Both the position numbers and the translations under genes were made by a program. From Gordonia oryzae (GTDB lineage Bacteria > Actinomycetota > Actinomycetes > Mycobacteriales > Mycobacteriaceae): a stretch of DNA of 64,000 bases. Each line of letters starts with the position of its first letter. Positions within the stretch are counted from its first letter, which is position 1. Of the stretch, positions 18,674 through 28,828 are shown piece by piece. Where the stretch lies: assembly GCF_003797185.1 (NCBI RefSeq), contig NZ_RKMH01000005.1, positions 124,001 through 188,000 of the forward strand. Direction: 5' to 3'. Below the pieces are notes generated by a model that did not search any database, was not told where the DNA came from, and saw nothing but the letters and a program-made list of their open reading frames with translations.

Positions 18674-19843
18674 ATGACGCCACCGCACAACTACCTGGCC
18701 GTGATCAAGGTCGTCGGCATCGGCGGCGGCGGCGTCAACGCCGTGAACCGCATGATCGAGCAGGGGCTCAAGGGGGTGGAGTTCATCGCCATCAATACCG
18801 ACGCCCAGGCGCTGCTGATGAGCGACGCCGACGTCAAGCTCGACGTCGGACGTGACTCGACCAGGGGGCTCGGCGCCGGTGCAGATCCCGAGGTCGGCCG
18901 GCGTGCGGCCGAAGACGCCCGCGACGAGATCGAGGAGCTCCTTAAGGGCGCCGATATGGTCTTCGTGACCGCGGGAGAGGGCGGCGGCACCGGCACCGGT
19001 GGTGCACCGGTGGTGGCCCAGATCGCCCGCAAGCTTGGCGCACTGACCGTCGGCGTGGTGACGCGACCGTTCGCATTCGAGGGCAAGCGCCGCGGTGGCC
19101 AGGCAGAGGCAGGGATCACCGCGCTGCGTGAATCGTGCGACACCCTGATCGTCATCCCCAACGATCGTCTGCTTCAGCTCGGCGATGCCCAGGTGAGCCT
19201 CATGGACGCCTTCCGTAGCGCCGACGAGGTGCTTCTCAACGGCGTGCAGGGCATCACCGATCTGATCACCACCCCGGGCCTGATCAACGTCGACTTCGCC
19301 GACGTCAAGGGCGTCATGAGTGATGCTGGCAGCGCCCTGATGGGAATCGGCTCCGCGCGCGGCGAGGACCGCGCGAAGAAGGCTGCCGAGTCGGCGATCA
19401 ACTCGCCGTTGCTCGAGGCGTCGATGGAAGGTGCGCGTGGTGTGCTCATCTCGATCGCCGGTGGCAGTGACCTCGGTCTGTTCGAGATCCACAACGCCGC
19501 GACCCAGGTCCAAGAAGCCGCCCACGAGGACGCGAACATCATCTTCGGCACGGTGATCGACGACAACCTCGGCGACGAGGTGCGGGTCACAGTGATCGCC
19601 GCCGGGTTCGACGGTGGCTCGCCGCGCAAGCGTGCCGACGCTCCGGCCGCCGGCGCGGGCAAGGTCGGGGCCGCGCAGGCCGGTGACGTGTCCCGGCCGG
19701 CGAAGAACGACCCCCTGTTCGGTGAGATGCCGTCGGGTCAGGGCGATCCCTTCGCCTCGTCGTCGACGCCGGAGCGGCCACGTCGCAACAATGTGACCAT
19801 CGACGACGACGACGTCGATGTGCCCTCCTTCATGAAGCGATAG
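18674..19843 (+). CDS. ftsZ: Cell division GTPase FtsZ
   Basis: 389 aa. The tubulin-type GTP-binding signature GGGTGTG is at residues 103-109, with [11 protein letters not shown] near residue 17 and the T7-loop region [13 protein letters not shown] for nucleotide hydrolysis. FtsZ polymerises into the Z ring that recruits the divisome. After the core comes a variable linker and the conserved C-terminal peptide [13 protein letters not shown], which in relatives binds FtsW and SepF. pgeF starts 2 nt after its stop. Confidence 0.99.
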   Translation: MTPPHNYLAVIKVVGIGGGGVNAVNRMIEQGLKGVEFIAINTDAQALLMSDADVKLDVGRDSTRGLGAGADPEVGRRAAEDARDEIEELLKGADMVFVTAGEGGGTGTGGAPVVAQIARKLGALTVGVVTRPFAFEGKRRGGQAEAGITALRESCDTLIVIPNDRLLQLGDAQVSLMDAFRSADEVLLNGVQGITDLITTPGLINVDFADVKGVMSDAGSALMGIGSARGEDRAKKAAESAINSPLLEASMEGARGVLISIAGGSDLGLFEIHNAATQVQEAAHEDANIIFGTVIDDNLGDEVRVTVIAAGFDGGSPRKRADAPAAGAGKVGAAQAGDVSRPAKNDPLFGEMPSGQGDPFASSSTPERPRRNNVTIDDDDVDVPSFMKR

Positions 19844-19845
19844 TC

Positions 19846-20613
19846 GTGGGTCAGACCGGCGGACCGGCGACGGCGGCCCAGGTGCGTCGGGTGGTCACCA
19901 CGCGCGCCGGCGGCAGCTCGCAGGCGCCGTACGAGAGTTTCAATCTCGGTGATCACGTCGGTGACGACCCGGCAGCGGTCGCGGCCAATCGTTCGCGGCT
20001 GGCCCGCCAGATCGGGGTGGACGAGTCCCGGATGGTGTGGATGGAGCAGATCCACAGCCGCAACGTGACCGTGGTCGACGAGTCGACGTTTACCGCGTCC
20101 GACGTCGAGAAGATCGGCCCCTCGATCCGGGTGCCGGCGACCGATGCACTGGTCACCGCCCTGCCCAGGGTGGCGCTCGCGGTGCTTTCGGCTGATTGTG
20201 TGCCGGTGCTGCTCAGTGACGACCAGGCCGGTGTCATCGCCGGTGTTCACGCCGGTCGTGTCGGTGCCCGCATCGGTATCGTGCCGGCCACCCTGCGCGC
20301 GATGATCCGGCTCGGGGCGCGTCCTGAGCGCATCGGGGCCTTCCTCGGCCCGGCGGCCGGTGGTGAGCGCTACGAGGTGCCCGACGCGATGCAGCGTGAC
20401 GTCGAGGAGCATTTGCCCGGCAGCGCGTGCCAGACGGCGAAGGGTACCGCTGGTCTGGACCTGCGGGCCGGTATCCGGCGGCAGTTGCTTGCCGCCGGGG
20501 TGAACTCGGTGGCCGTCGACCCGCGGTGCACGATCTCCGACACTGATCTGTTCAGTCACCGCCGCGGCGCGCCGACGGGTCGGCTGGCGTCGGTCATCTG
20601 GATCGACCGGTGA
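19846..20613 (+). CDS. pgeF: YfiH/PgeF-type laccase-domain protein (multicopper-like, purine/peptidoglycan-editing family)
   Basis: 255 aa. The family's metal-site residues are recognisable: WMEQIHSRNV (His), LSADCVPVLL (Cys) and GVHAGRVGAR (His). The GPAAGGERYEV block lacks the cysteine many relatives have, and HAGR replaces HAGW. Members have been shown to act as adenosine-type purine nucleoside phosphorylases, and E. coli YfiH also limits misincorporation in muropeptide synthesis. The gene sits in the same place as in other Mycobacteriales: ftsZ, then this gene, then yggS. GTG start 2 nt after ftsZ; the stop overlaps yggS (GTGA). Confidence 0.88.
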   Translation: MGQTGGPATAAQVRRVVTTRAGGSSQAPYESFNLGDHVGDDPAAVAANRSRLARQIGVDESRMVWMEQIHSRNVTVVDESTFTASDVEKIGPSIRVPATDALVTALPRVALAVLSADCVPVLLSDDQAGVIAGVHAGRVGARIGIVPATLRAMIRLGARPERIGAFLGPAAGGERYEVPDAMQRDVEEHLPGSACQTAKGTAGLDLRAGIRRQLLAAGVNSVAVDPRCTISDTDLFSHRRGAPTGRLASVIWIDR

Positions 20614-21341
20614 GCGATCCGCGCACCGAGGAGCTCGCGCAGCGCCTGGCCACGGTGCGCGCGGAGCTTGACGCAGCCGTCGCACGCACCGGTCGGGTGC
20701 CGGGTGACGTCGAGCTGCTGGTGGTGACCAAGTTCTTTCCGGCCGCCGACGTCGCGCGCCTGATCGAGCTGGGCGAGCGCGAGTTCGGCGAGTCCCGCGA
20801 ACCGGAGGCGAGTCGCAAGATCGCCGAACTCGGTGAACTCGTCGACAGCCGCGGAGCCGTCTTCGACATGATCGGCAGTGTGCAGACCAAGAAGGCGAAA
20901 ACCGTTGCACGATGGGCGCGTTCGGTGCAATCGGTGGATCGCCACAAGCTCGTCGATCAGTTGGCGACGGCGGCGCAGGCGGCGCTGCACGAGCAGTTGC
21001 GCACCGAGCCGCTGGGGGTGTTCTGTCAGGTCAGTCTCGACGGTGACCCGACGCGCGGTGGCGTCATCGAGGCGGAGCTACCCGAACTCGCGCAGCGCGT
21101 GGTCGCGGCGCCGTCGTTGCGGCTGGCGGGCCTGATGGTGATCGCCCCGACCAATGGTGAGGTGCGGGAGTGGATGGCCAGGACGGCGCGCATCCGCGAG
21201 AGATTCCTCCGAGAGTATCCGGATGCGACAGCGCTGTCGGCCGGCATGAGTGCCGACATGGCGATCGCCGTCGAATACGGCTCGACATGTGTGCGTGTCG
21301 GTACCGCGATCATGGGATCTCGGCCGTTACTCTCTCAGTAA
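20610..21341 (+). CDS. yggS: YggS-family pyridoxal-phosphate homeostasis protein
   Basis: 243 aa, single alanine-racemase-like barrel. The PLP lysine lies in LLVVTKFFPAADV (about residue 40); GESREPEA, DMIGSVQTKKAK and the C-terminal SAGMSADMAIAVEYGSTCVRVGTAIMG are family blocks. YggS proteins bind PLP without clear catalysis and balance vitamin B6 and amino-acid pools. The GTG overlaps the pgeF stop. sepF follows after about 100 bp. Confidence 0.93.
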   Translation: MSDPRTEELAQRLATVRAELDAAVARTGRVPGDVELLVVTKFFPAADVARLIELGEREFGESREPEASRKIAELGELVDSRGAVFDMIGSVQTKKAKTVARWARSVQSVDRHKLVDQLATAAQAALHEQLRTEPLGVFCQVSLDGDPTRGGVIEAELPELAQRVVAAPSLRLAGLMVIAPTNGEVREWMARTARIRERFLREYPDATALSAGMSADMAIAVEYGSTCVRVGTAIMGSRPLLSQ

Positions 21342-21439
21342 TCACACAAGTCACACGAGAACCATCGAGAACAGCTCACACACCGGCAACAGCTGCAACA
21401 CCCGCTCGTGAGCGTCGGATGACCAGAGAGGCCCAGCAC

Positions 21440-22213
21440 ATGACCACGATGCAGAAATTCAAGGCGTATTTCGGCATGGTGCCTCCGAGCGAGTACGAGG
21501 ACGATTACCTCGACGAGCCCGGCCCCGGCCCGGTCCGGACCGCTGTGCGCGAGCGCGCCTACCGCGACGACTACTACGGCGATTCGTCCTACCGGGAGGA
21601 GGCACTCGCCGACGCCGCCTACGGTGATTACCGCGACGCCGGCTACCGGGATCGCGAGGCCGGCTTCGCCGGACGCGATCGTGAGGTCTACGCCGAGGAG
21701 CGGCGCTATGCGGTGGGTGGCTACGAGGGATACGAGCCCGGGTACGCAGGCGCGGAGTACGCCTACGCGGGCGGTGTGGTCCGAGCGGCCACCGAGGTGT
21801 CGCCCGAGCGGGTGCGTGCCACCCGGCTCGAGCCGTTGCAGCGCTCGAGCGGTGCAACGTTGCGCGCGACCGGCGCCGGACGGCCGAGCGCGGCCGAGCG
21901 GGGTGACCTCGAGCGCGTGTTCGCCGACGGTCCGTTACACAAGATCACCACCCTGCGCCCGTCCGATTACGGTGAGGCCCGCACCATCGGTGAGCGCTTC
22001 CGTGACGGCAATCCGGTGATCATGGACCTGGTCAATATGACCAACGACGATGCCAAGCGACTCGTCGACTTCGCCGCCGGACTGGCATTCGCATTGCGCG
22101 GCTCCTTCGACAAGGTGGCCACCAAGGTGTTCTTGCTCTCACCCGCCGATATTGACGTCTCGGCCGAGGACCGGCGCAAGATCGCCGAGACCGGGTTCTA
22201 CAACCAGTCCTGA
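21440..22213 (+). CDS. sepF: Cell division protein SepF
   Basis: About 257 aa. It opens with TMQKFKAYFGMVP, the membrane-targeting amphipathic start of actinobacterial SepF, and ends with the SepF core (ITTLRPSDYGEARTIGERFRDGNPVIMDLVNM..., DFAAGLAFALRGSFDKVATKVFLLSP). SepF tethers FtsZ to the membrane. The 100-residue linker between is very rich in Tyr, Asp, Arg and Gly (DYYGDSSYRE, GYEGYEPGYAGAEYAYAGG). The ATG at 21440 has AGAGAGG upstream; the frame is open further up but that part has no SepF likeness. Confidence 0.94.
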   Translation: MTTMQKFKAYFGMVPPSEYEDDYLDEPGPGPVRTAVRERAYRDDYYGDSSYREEALADAAYGDYRDAGYRDREAGFAGRDREVYAEERRYAVGGYEGYEPGYAGAEYAYAGGVVRAATEVSPERVRATRLEPLQRSSGATLRATGAGRPSAAERGDLERVFADGPLHKITTLRPSDYGEARTIGERFRDGNPVIMDLVNMTNDDAKRLVDFAAGLAFALRGSFDKVATKVFLLSPADIDVSAEDRRKIAETGFYNQS

Positions 22214-22349
22214 CCGGTACGGATTGCCCGATATCGCACCGCGCTGCGAGGCGTCCGGCAATTCCCCCGAATCACCGTCCTCGCGCCCGCGGCGACGTGC
22301 CGGAACCCCGGTGCGGCCGCGGGTGCCTCACGTCAGGCACTCTTGAGAA

Positions 22350-22667
22350 GTGGCGATTGCGTTCGAAGTCATCTGGTACATCCTGTTCGTCTATTGGCTG
22401 CTCTTGCTGGCCCGGCTCGTCGTGGAGTTGGTGCGCACCTTCGCGCGGGAATGGCGACCGACGGGGATCGTCGTGGCGATCTTCGAGATCACCTTCACGG
22501 TGACCGACCCACCGATCAAATTGTTCCGGCGGATCATCCCGCCGATTCCACTCGGCCCGGTCCGCCTCGACCTGTCGTTGATGATCGTGCTGATCCTGGT
22601 GGTGATCGCGATGCAGGTGGTCGGGTCGTTCAGGGTGGGGGCCGCGGTGTCGGCACTCGGAATGTGA
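22350..22667 (+). CDS. yggT: YggT-family membrane protein
   Basis: 105 aa with two hydrophobic segments (about 4-27 and 74-97) flanking the conserved TDPPIKLFRRIIPP, the YggT-family signature. It sits between sepF and wag31 as in other actinobacteria and firmicutes, where it is thought to be a minor envelope or division factor; its biochemistry is not known. GTG start; no strong ribosome site. Confidence 0.88.
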   Translation: MAIAFEVIWYILFVYWLLLLARLVVELVRTFAREWRPTGIVVAIFEITFTVTDPPIKLFRRIIPPIPLGPVRLDLSLMIVLILVVIAMQVVGSFRVGAAVSALGM

Positions 22668-22828
22668 CCGGCGTCGACGGAGGTCGGACGGGAAGGTCGG
22701 TCGCCGAATTGCCTGGCGACTTGGCCGGAGAGCGTATTGCTGATGTCATGGTTGAGTGACTGTTTGATTGCAGGATGACATCGACGTCCTACTACGAACG
22801 GTTCAGATGTGACAGGATAAGACGCCAG

Positions 22829-22871
22829 TTACAGATTTTGACTGGTATGAATGGTCAGTGACAGTCTGTAA
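22829..22871. promoter_or_regulatory. Dyad and possible promoter upstream of wag31
   Basis: The 300-bp yggT-wag31 gap is unusually AT-rich for this window. It contains arms TTACAGA (22829) and TCTGTAA (22865), about 29 nt apart, flanking TTGACT (22838) and GGTCAGTGACAG. This fits a wag31-specific promoter with an operator-like dyad, but no good -10 was placed. Nothing else was seen in the gap. Confidence 0.35.
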
Positions 22872-22967
22872 TGCGACACGCGACAGCGTGGAACTACTCG
22901 ACTGACGCAGTACTACTGACATAACGCACGACCAAGACAAGCTCGAACGACATTGAGGGGAACCGAC

Positions 22968-23792
22968 ATGCGGCTGACACCAGCTGATGTGCACAACGTC
23001 GCGTTCAGCAAACCGCCTATCGGTAAACGCGGCTACAACGAAGACGAGGTGGACCAGTTCCTCGACTTTGTCGAAGCAGAACTCGCGCGTCTGATCGACG
23101 AGAACTCGGATCTGAAACAACGCGTCGAAGAACTCGAAGGCGAGCTCACCGAAGCGCGATCGGGTGCTGCTGCGGCGCCTGCGCCGTCGGAGGACCACAC
23201 CCAGGTCTTCGCGGTGTCCACTCCCGAACCCCAGGCCGCACCGGCTTCTGTTCCGGCGGCGGCACCGGCCGATGCCGACTCACACGTCCGTGCGGCCAAG
23301 GTCCTCGCGCTTGCGCAGGAGACCGCCGATCGTCTGACCAGCACGTCACGGCAGGAAGCCGACTCGTTGCTGGCCGATGCGCGGCAGCGGTCGGACTCGA
23401 TGGTTGCCGACGCGCAGAGCAAGTCCGAGGCCATGCTCGCCGATGCGCGGCAGCGGTCGGAGGCCATCCTGGCCGACGCGCAGACCCGCTCGGAGGCGCA
23501 GCTGCGTCAGGCGCAGGAGCGTGCCGACGCCTTGCAGAGTGATGCCGAGCGCAAGCACGCCGAGATCATGGGCACAATCAACCAGCAGCGCGGTGTGCTC
23601 GAGGGGCGGATCGAGCAACTCAAGATCTACGAGCGCGAATACCGTACGCGCCTCAAGACCTACCTGGAATCCCAGCTCGAGGAACTTCAGCAGCGCGGTA
23701 GTGCGGCTCCGGTCGAGAGCGGACGCCCGGCCGATCAGTCGTTCTCCACCGATCCCGGCAACGGTGGATTCAGCAGCTATTCTCAGAGCTGA
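22968..23792 (+). CDS. wag31: Polar growth protein Wag31 (DivIVA)
   Basis: 274 aa. The N-terminal DivIVA domain [33 protein letters not shown] binds curved membrane and starts a coiled coil. After an Ala/Pro-rich linker (about residues 65-105), a long coiled coil follows with heptad-like repeats of the type [20 protein letters not shown]. Wag31 marks the growing poles and organises apical wall synthesis in this order. The ATG at 22968 has GAGGGGA upstream; a TTG 15 nt earlier is less likely. Confidence 0.97.
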   Translation: MRLTPADVHNVAFSKPPIGKRGYNEDEVDQFLDFVEAELARLIDENSDLKQRVEELEGELTEARSGAAAAPAPSEDHTQVFAVSTPEPQAAPASVPAAAPADADSHVRAAKVLALAQETADRLTSTSRQEADSLLADARQRSDSMVADAQSKSEAMLADARQRSEAILADAQTRSEAQLRQAQERADALQSDAERKHAEIMGTINQQRGVLEGRIEQLKIYEREYRTRLKTYLESQLEELQQRGSAAPVESGRPADQSFSTDPGNGGFSSYSQS

Positions 23793-23816
23793 ACGGGACG
23801 ACACTAGGTCGATGAC

Positions 23817-24677
23817 GTGCTGACCCTGGCGTTGGCTGCCACGCTTGTCGGATTCGTCCTACTTGTCGTCGGCCTGATCACCGGCACACTGTGGCTTGCC
23901 CTCGCCTGCATCGTCGTCTGCCTCGTCGGCCTGATCTTCCTCGTTGCCGATATCGTGTCGAGTGGTCGGCGCAGTAGGGCCGACGACGAGGCCGGTGGTG
24001 GCTTCGGGTTTGCCGCGGGGCAGCACGACGAAGACGGCGACGACTCCGACGATGCCCGGCACGCCTCCAGGAGCACCGAGGACGGTGGTCCCCAGCCGGT
24101 GTCCGAGCAACACCAGGACACCGATACGCAGTCGACTGAGGATCGCCGTCGGGCGCTCTGGGAAGGCGTGATCTCGTCTCCCGGCGCACCCGACTCAGAG
24201 AGGGATGCACACGGGAGTGATCCGCGTCCGCCGGAGTCCGTGCCGACCCAAGCTGCTCCGCTGCCTACTCTCCCCGGCGCACCGGAAGCCGATCGGCACA
24301 CCGCGCCCTCGACCGCTGAGCGGGGATATGACGACTATCTGCGATCGGTCGGGGCCGCCGACGCGAGGCCGCGAACACCGGTAGCCGACCCTGCTGTGTC
24401 GAACCCCGCTGGCCCGAACGCAACCGGTCCGAACACGGCTTCCGATCCGCGTGGCGGACAACCGCTCGGCCCGCCCGGATCCGGACGAATTCCTGCGGGG
24501 CCGCCCGGACCGGCGCCTACTCCACGGCCATTTCGCGATATGCACTCCTCCAATGTCGGGCCGACGGCGCCGCTGGGAGACCGCACGGCGGGGGAGCGGC
24601 CGGAGAAGGTTGATCCGCTACATCCGGACTGGCGGCCGCCGAGCAGTGACACTCCGGTACCCCCACCAGAGCTGTGA
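23817..24677 (+). CDS. Membrane protein with Pro-rich cytoplasmic tail, unknown function
   Basis: 286 aa. Two close hydrophobic segments (about 2-22 and 24-44, with LACIVVCLVGLIFLVADI) are followed by more than 230 residues of disordered, acidic, then Pro/Gly-rich sequence. Its place directly after wag31 and two-helix start resemble the small transmembrane protein found there in M. tuberculosis (Rv2144c), but the tail is far longer. I do not recognise the tail. GTG start 24 bp after wag31, so it is probably co-transcribed and may act at the pole. Confidence 0.7.
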   Translation: MLTLALAATLVGFVLLVVGLITGTLWLALACIVVCLVGLIFLVADIVSSGRRSRADDEAGGGFGFAAGQHDEDGDDSDDARHASRSTEDGGPQPVSEQHQDTDTQSTEDRRRALWEGVISSPGAPDSERDAHGSDPRPPESVPTQAAPLPTLPGAPEADRHTAPSTAERGYDDYLRSVGAADARPRTPVADPAVSNPAGPNATGPNTASDPRGGQPLGPPGSGRIPAGPPGPAPTPRPFRDMHSSNVGPTAPLGDRTAGERPEKVDPLHPDWRPPSSDTPVPPPEL

Positions 24678-24747
24678 CGGCCGGCTCGCCCGGCGACCGG
24701 CTGACGTGTGGCGGATAACGATTTGGCCTGACGAGGTCCGGCACGGC

Positions 24748-25001
24748 TAGACTGGTGTGCGCGTTGATCCGGCCATCACCGGGGAGCACCCGGAAGAACC
24801 GCACGTCCCCGTCGGGTCGTTCTCAGTAGAACCGGGCGGGTGGGCCCGTCACAGCCCGTGTCCCGTGACACCGGCATCATCCTTGCGCGGGACTCGAGAG
24901 GCATTGGCCGTCGTCAATGCAAGCGGGGTGGTACCGCGCAACCGGGAAACGGTATGCGTCCCCGTGCCGAGGAGTATCGAGATGGCACGAGGAGACCAGT
25001 A
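24748..25001 (+). promoter_or_regulatory. T-box riboswitch of ileS (translational type)
   Basis: The core GGGGTGGTACCGCG at 24925-24938 is the T-box tRNA-acceptor sequence; its TGGU bulge pairs with an ACCA end, correct for tRNA-Ile with discriminator A. A likely -10 (TAGACT, 24748) puts the RNA start near 24760. Just downstream, CCGGCCATCACCGGGG forms an ultrashort Stem I with an AUC isoleucine specifier at 24775-24777, typical of actinobacterial ileS leaders. An AGTA element follows near 24825. The hairpin CGTGCC...GGCACG (24963-24989) abuts the GGAG ribosome site, so control is probably at translation: uncharged tRNA-Ile exposes the ileS start. Confidence 0.88.
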
Positions 25002-28000
25002 GTGACCGACGTAGGTCAATCCCCGCATACCCCCCAGCCCGCCGAAACCGGTACGTCGTCGCCTGCCGACGACGGGAGCCGGATCTATCCGCGCGTCGAC
25101 ATGACCGGCGGCGAGCGTGGTGCGCCGTCTTTCCCTGACGTCGAGCGCACCGTGTTGCAGTACTGGGACGCCGACGACACCTTCCGTGCGTCTGTTGAGA
25201 AAAGGTCCCTGGCCGAAGAGTTCGTCTTCTATGACGGCCCGCCATTCGCCAACGGTCTGCCGCACTACGGGCATCTGCTCACCGGTTACGTCAAGGACGT
25301 CGTCCCGCGTTATCAGACCATGCGGGGCAAGAAGGTCGAGCGCCGGTTCGGCTGGGACACACACGGTCTGCCCGCCGAATTGGAGGCCGAACGTCAGCTC
25401 GGGATCACCGACAAGTCGGAGATCGAGACGATGGGCATGGAGCGGTTTAACGACTTCTGCCGTGACTCGGTGCTCCGGTACACCGGGGAGTGGCGCGACT
25501 ATGTGACCCGTCAGGCACGCTGGGTCGACTTCGACAACGACTACAAGACCCTCGACATCGACTACATGGAGTCGGTGATGTGGGCGTTCAAGCGCTTGTG
25601 GGACAAGGGTTTGATCTACCAGGGCTATCGGGTGCTGCCGTACAGCTGGTACGAGCAGACCCCGCTGAGTAACCAGGAGTCCAAGCTCGACGACGCCTAC
25701 CGGATGCGACAGGATCCGGCGGTGACGGTGACCATGCCGCTCGTGGCTCCCGGTAGTCCGCTCGACGGCGTGAATGCATTGATCTGGACGACCACTCCGT
25801 GGACGCTGCCGAGCAACCTCGCGATCGCGGTGAATCCCAAGGTCACCTACGTCCACGTCCGCGCCGCCGACGGGCACGATTATCTGCTCGCCGAGGCGTT
25901 GTTGGGTGCGTATGCGGGCGAGCTCGGCGACACCGCCGAACTCGGCCGGTACCCGGGCGCGGAGCTGGCCGGCCTGCACTACCTGCCACCGTTCGACTTC
26001 TTTGTCGACCATCCGAATTCCCATCGAGTGTTGCTCGGCGACTATGTCACCACCGACAGCGGCACCGGCATCGTGCACCTGGCTCCCGCGTTCGGTGAGG
26101 AGGATATGGAGCTGGCCACCGCCAATGGCATCGAGGTTGTCCAGCCCCTCGATCCCGGGGGTAGGTTCACTTCGGCGGTGCCGACCTACGAGGGGCAGAT
26201 GGTCTTCGATGCCAACCCGGCAATCATCAAGGATCTCAAGGCCGGTGGTGGCCATGTCCAGGCGGGGCCCGATCGGAGGAGCGGGCGCATCCTTCGGCAC
26301 GAGACCATTGAGCACTCCTATCCGCATTCGTGGCGCTCGGGAAAGCCGTTGATCTACATGGCTGTTCCGTCGTGGTTCGTCGCGGTCACCCCGATCAAGG
26401 AGCGCATGCTCGAACTCAACAAGCAGATCACCTGGGCGCCCGATCACATCCGCGACGGCCAGTTCGGCAAGTGGCTCGAAGGCGCCCGTGACTGGAATAT
26501 CAGCCGAAATCGATTCTGGGGTGCGCCGATCCCGGTGTGGGTCTCCGACAATCCGGACTATCCGCGTACCGATGTGTACGGTTCGCTCGACGCGCTTGAG
26601 CGTGACTTCGGGGTGCGTCCGGACAATCTGCATCGGCCTTACATCGACGAGTTGACCCGGCCCAATCCGGACGACCCCACCGGCGCGTCGACGATGCGTC
26701 GTGTGCCCGAGGTCTTCGACTGCTGGTTCGAGTCGGGTTCGATGCCGTTCGCGCAGGTGCACTACCCATTCGAGAACGCCGACTGGTTCGACGGTGACGC
26801 CGACGCGGGCCTGGCACCGCACAATCCGGGCGACTTCATCGTCGAATACAACGGTCAGACCCGGGGCTGGTTCTACAACCTGCACGTGCTGGCCACCGCG
26901 CTCTTCGATCGTCCCGCATTCAAAAGTGTTGTCGCGCACGGGATCGTGCTCGGCGACGACGGGCAGAAGATGAGCAAGTCCAAGCGCAACTACCCCGACG
27001 TCAACGAGGTCTTCGACCGCGACGGCAGCGATGCGATGCGCTGGTTCCTGATGGCATCGCCGGTGCTGCGGGGCGGTAACCTCATCGTCACCGAGAAGGG
27101 AATCCGCGAAGGTGTGCGACAAGCATTGCTGCCGTTGTGGAATGCCTACAGCTTCCTGGCGCTCTACGCGGAGAGGCCGGCGAGCTGGCGGACCGATTCG
27201 ACCAACGTGCTCGACCGCTACATCCTGGCCAAACTCGCGCTGACCCGCGACGAGATGACCGCCGCGCTCGATGCGTACGACATCGCCGGCGCGTGTGATT
27301 CGTTGCGGCGCTTCGTGGAATCACTGACGAACTGGTATGTGCGCCGGTCCCGGTCCAGGTTCTGGGCCGGTCAGGACGCCGACACCGACGCCTTCGACAC
27401 GCTGTACACGGTGCTCGAGGTGGCCTCTCGCCTTGCCGCGCCGCTGTTGCCGATGGCCACCGAGGCGATCTGGCGTGGGCTCACCGGTGGGCGGTCGGTG
27501 CACCTGACCGACTGGCCCACCGCCGACGAGTTACCCGCCGACGTGGCGCTGGTGGCGGCAATGGACGAGGTGCAGGCGGTGTGCTCAACGGCATCGAGCG
27601 TGCGCAAGGCCAACAAGTTGCGGGTGCGGCTGCCCCTGCCGGGTCTGACTGTGGCCTCGCCGACGGCCGGGCAACTCGAGCCGTTCACCGACCTGATCGC
27701 CGACGAGATGAACGTGAAGTCGGTGACGCTGTCTACCGAGGCCGATGCGTATGGACGCCAGGAGCTCGCGGTGAATGCGCGGGCCGCCGGTCCGCGTCTG
27801 GGCAAGGACGTGCAGCGGGTCATCAAGGCGGTCAAGGCAGGCGACTGGGCGGTGCGCACCACCGACGACGGCACCGAGGTGGTCAGTGCCGCTGGTATCG
27901 ACCTCGAGCCCGGTGAGTACACGCGCCGGCTTGTCGCGCAGGAGCCCGAATCGACCGCCGAATTGCCCGGCGGCGCGGGGTTGGTCGTTCTCGACACCGC

Positions 28001-28271
28001 GGTCACCCCGGAGCTCGAGGCCGAGGGGTGGGCCAAGGATCGGATCCGTGAGCTCCAGGAGGCTCGGCGAGCGCTGGGTCTCGACGTCTCGGATCGGATC
28101 GAGGTGCGCCTGGTGGTGCCTGCCACACGCCTGGACTGGGCCCGTACCCACGCCGACCTGATCGCCGGGGAGGTGCTCGCGGTTGTCTTCGAGGTGGTGC
28201 AGTCCGACCCGCCGGGCGGCATCGAGCTCGGCGACGGAGTGTCCGCCGACATCACCCGCGCCACCGCCTGA
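25002..28271 (+). CDS. ileS: Isoleucyl-tRNA synthetase
   Basis: 1089 aa, class I synthetase. The HIGH motif appears as H88-Y-G-H91 after PPFANGLP, and KMSKS at 656-660. The CP1 editing domain is present ([30 protein letters not shown]). It charges tRNA-Ile. The sequence is of the eukaryote-like type common in actinobacteria, with a C-terminal extension. Start GTG 25002 lies 8 nt after AGGAG, which the T-box is placed to control; the frame runs further upstream but into the riboswitch. Confidence 0.97.
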   Translation: MTDVGQSPHTPQPAETGTSSPADDGSRIYPRVDMTGGERGAPSFPDVERTVLQYWDADDTFRASVEKRSLAEEFVFYDGPPFANGLPHYGHLLTGYVKDVVPRYQTMRGKKVERRFGWDTHGLPAELEAERQLGITDKSEIETMGMERFNDFCRDSVLRYTGEWRDYVTRQARWVDFDNDYKTLDIDYMESVMWAFKRLWDKGLIYQGYRVLPYSWYEQTPLSNQESKLDDAYRMRQDPAVTVTMPLVAPGSPLDGVNALIWTTTPWTLPSNLAIAVNPKVTYVHVRAADGHDYLLAEALLGAYAGELGDTAELGRYPGAELAGLHYLPPFDFFVDHPNSHRVLLGDYVTTDSGTGIVHLAPAFGEEDMELATANGIEVVQPLDPGGRFTSAVPTYEGQMVFDANPAIIKDLKAGGGHVQAGPDRRSGRILRHETIEHSYPHSWRSGKPLIYMAVPSWFVAVTPIKERMLELNKQITWAPDHIRDGQFGKWLEGARDWNISRNRFWGAPIPVWVSDNPDYPRTDVYGSLDALERDFGVRPDNLHRPYIDELTRPNPDDPTGASTMRRVPEVFDCWFESGSMPFAQVHYPFENADWFDGDADAGLAPHNPGDFIVEYNGQTRGWFYNLHVLATALFDRPAFKSVVAHGIVLGDDGQKMSKSKRNYPDVNEVFDRDGSDAMRWFLMASPVLRGGNLIVTEKGIREGVRQALLPLWNAYSFLALYAERPASWRTDSTNVLDRYILAKLALTRDEMTAALDAYDIAGACDSLRRFVESLTNWYVRRSRSRFWAGQDADTDAFDTLYTVLEVASRLAAPLLPMATEAIWRGLTGGRSVHLTDWPTADELPADVALVAAMDEVQAVCSTASSVRKANKLRVRLPLPGLTVASPTAGQLEPFTDLIADEMNVKSVTLSTEADAYGRQELAVNARAAGPRLGKDVQRVIKAVKAGDWAVRTTDDGTEVVSAAGIDLEPGEYTRRLVAQEPESTAELPGGAGLVVLDTAVTPELEAEGWAKDRIRELQEARRALGLDVSDRIEVRLVVPATRLDWARTHADLIAGEVLAVVFEVVQSDPPGGIELGDGVSADITRATA

Positions 28272-28291
28272 GCCGCGCTGCGCGGTATTCC

Positions 28292-28326
28292 CGATTGCCC
28301 GCACGCGTTACGCGCGCGGGCGATCG
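28292..28326 (+). terminator. ileS: Terminator hairpin after ileS
   Basis: A 16-bp stem (CGATTGCCCGCACGCG pairing with CGCGCGCGGGCGATCG, one A-C mismatch and one G-T pair) with a TTA loop, 20 bp after the ileS stop. There is no U run, as is common in high-GC actinobacteria. Confidence 0.65.
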
Positions 28327-28828
28327 GCGTCTCGAGGGGAGGCTCTCGGGGGCATTACCGCCGGCCATCCCGAACATGTGCGTGGCACCGATGGTGCCGA
28401 TGATCGGTAGTCACTCGCGCCGAACGGAAATCCTGGCACCCCGAAGGTGAGCTCGACCAGGGGGACCGGGAGCCGGGAACGCCGCGCAGATCTAGGCGTG
28501 CGCGACGCCCTGGTTGTCGAGATCGTCGTCGAAAATCCGCGGACAACGGCTGGGATGTGCCCGGCTGGTCTCACTCGCCGGCGGCGCCGACACGGCTGAT
28601 CTCACCGGTATTGCTTTTCCCTCTGGTCTTCCTGGCGCACGACGATGTCCTGACCGACCAGGGACGGATGCTCGGTCCGGCGGCTCGAGGCCGCCACCGC
28701 GCTGCGCGGGCCTCGAGGTTCCCGGCTCCGATCACCGGTAGGACGTCGATGACGACGTCAAGGAACTCTCGTCGCACGGATGGATCGCCGAGCGGGTGCG
28801 CGTCGTGACCGCGGTCGAGGAGCATCCG
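28327..28828. other. Non-coding gap, possibly a decayed minus-strand gene
   Basis: About 500 bp without a convincing gene. On the minus strand, fragments look protein-like in different frames: FLDVVIDVLPVIGAGNLEA (28730-28790) and PRIFDDDLDNQGVAHA (near 28495-28545), split by stops and frame changes. This could be a relic, but the parent family was not recognised. A hairpin-prone GGCTCGAGGCC/GGCCTCGAG pair is present near 28681-28717. Confidence 0.35.

Noticed and set aside
19846..20613. pgeF as a broken enzyme because the GPxxC cysteine and HAGW tryptophan are missing
   Set aside because: Actinobacterial members commonly show HAGR and lack that Cys; the His-Cys-His metal residues remain, so loss of function is not supported.
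24849..27122. 757-codon minus-strand frame antisense to ileS
   Set aside because: It mirrors third-position GC bias of ileS. Composition is His/Arg-rich with no domain, and it would antisense the T-box.
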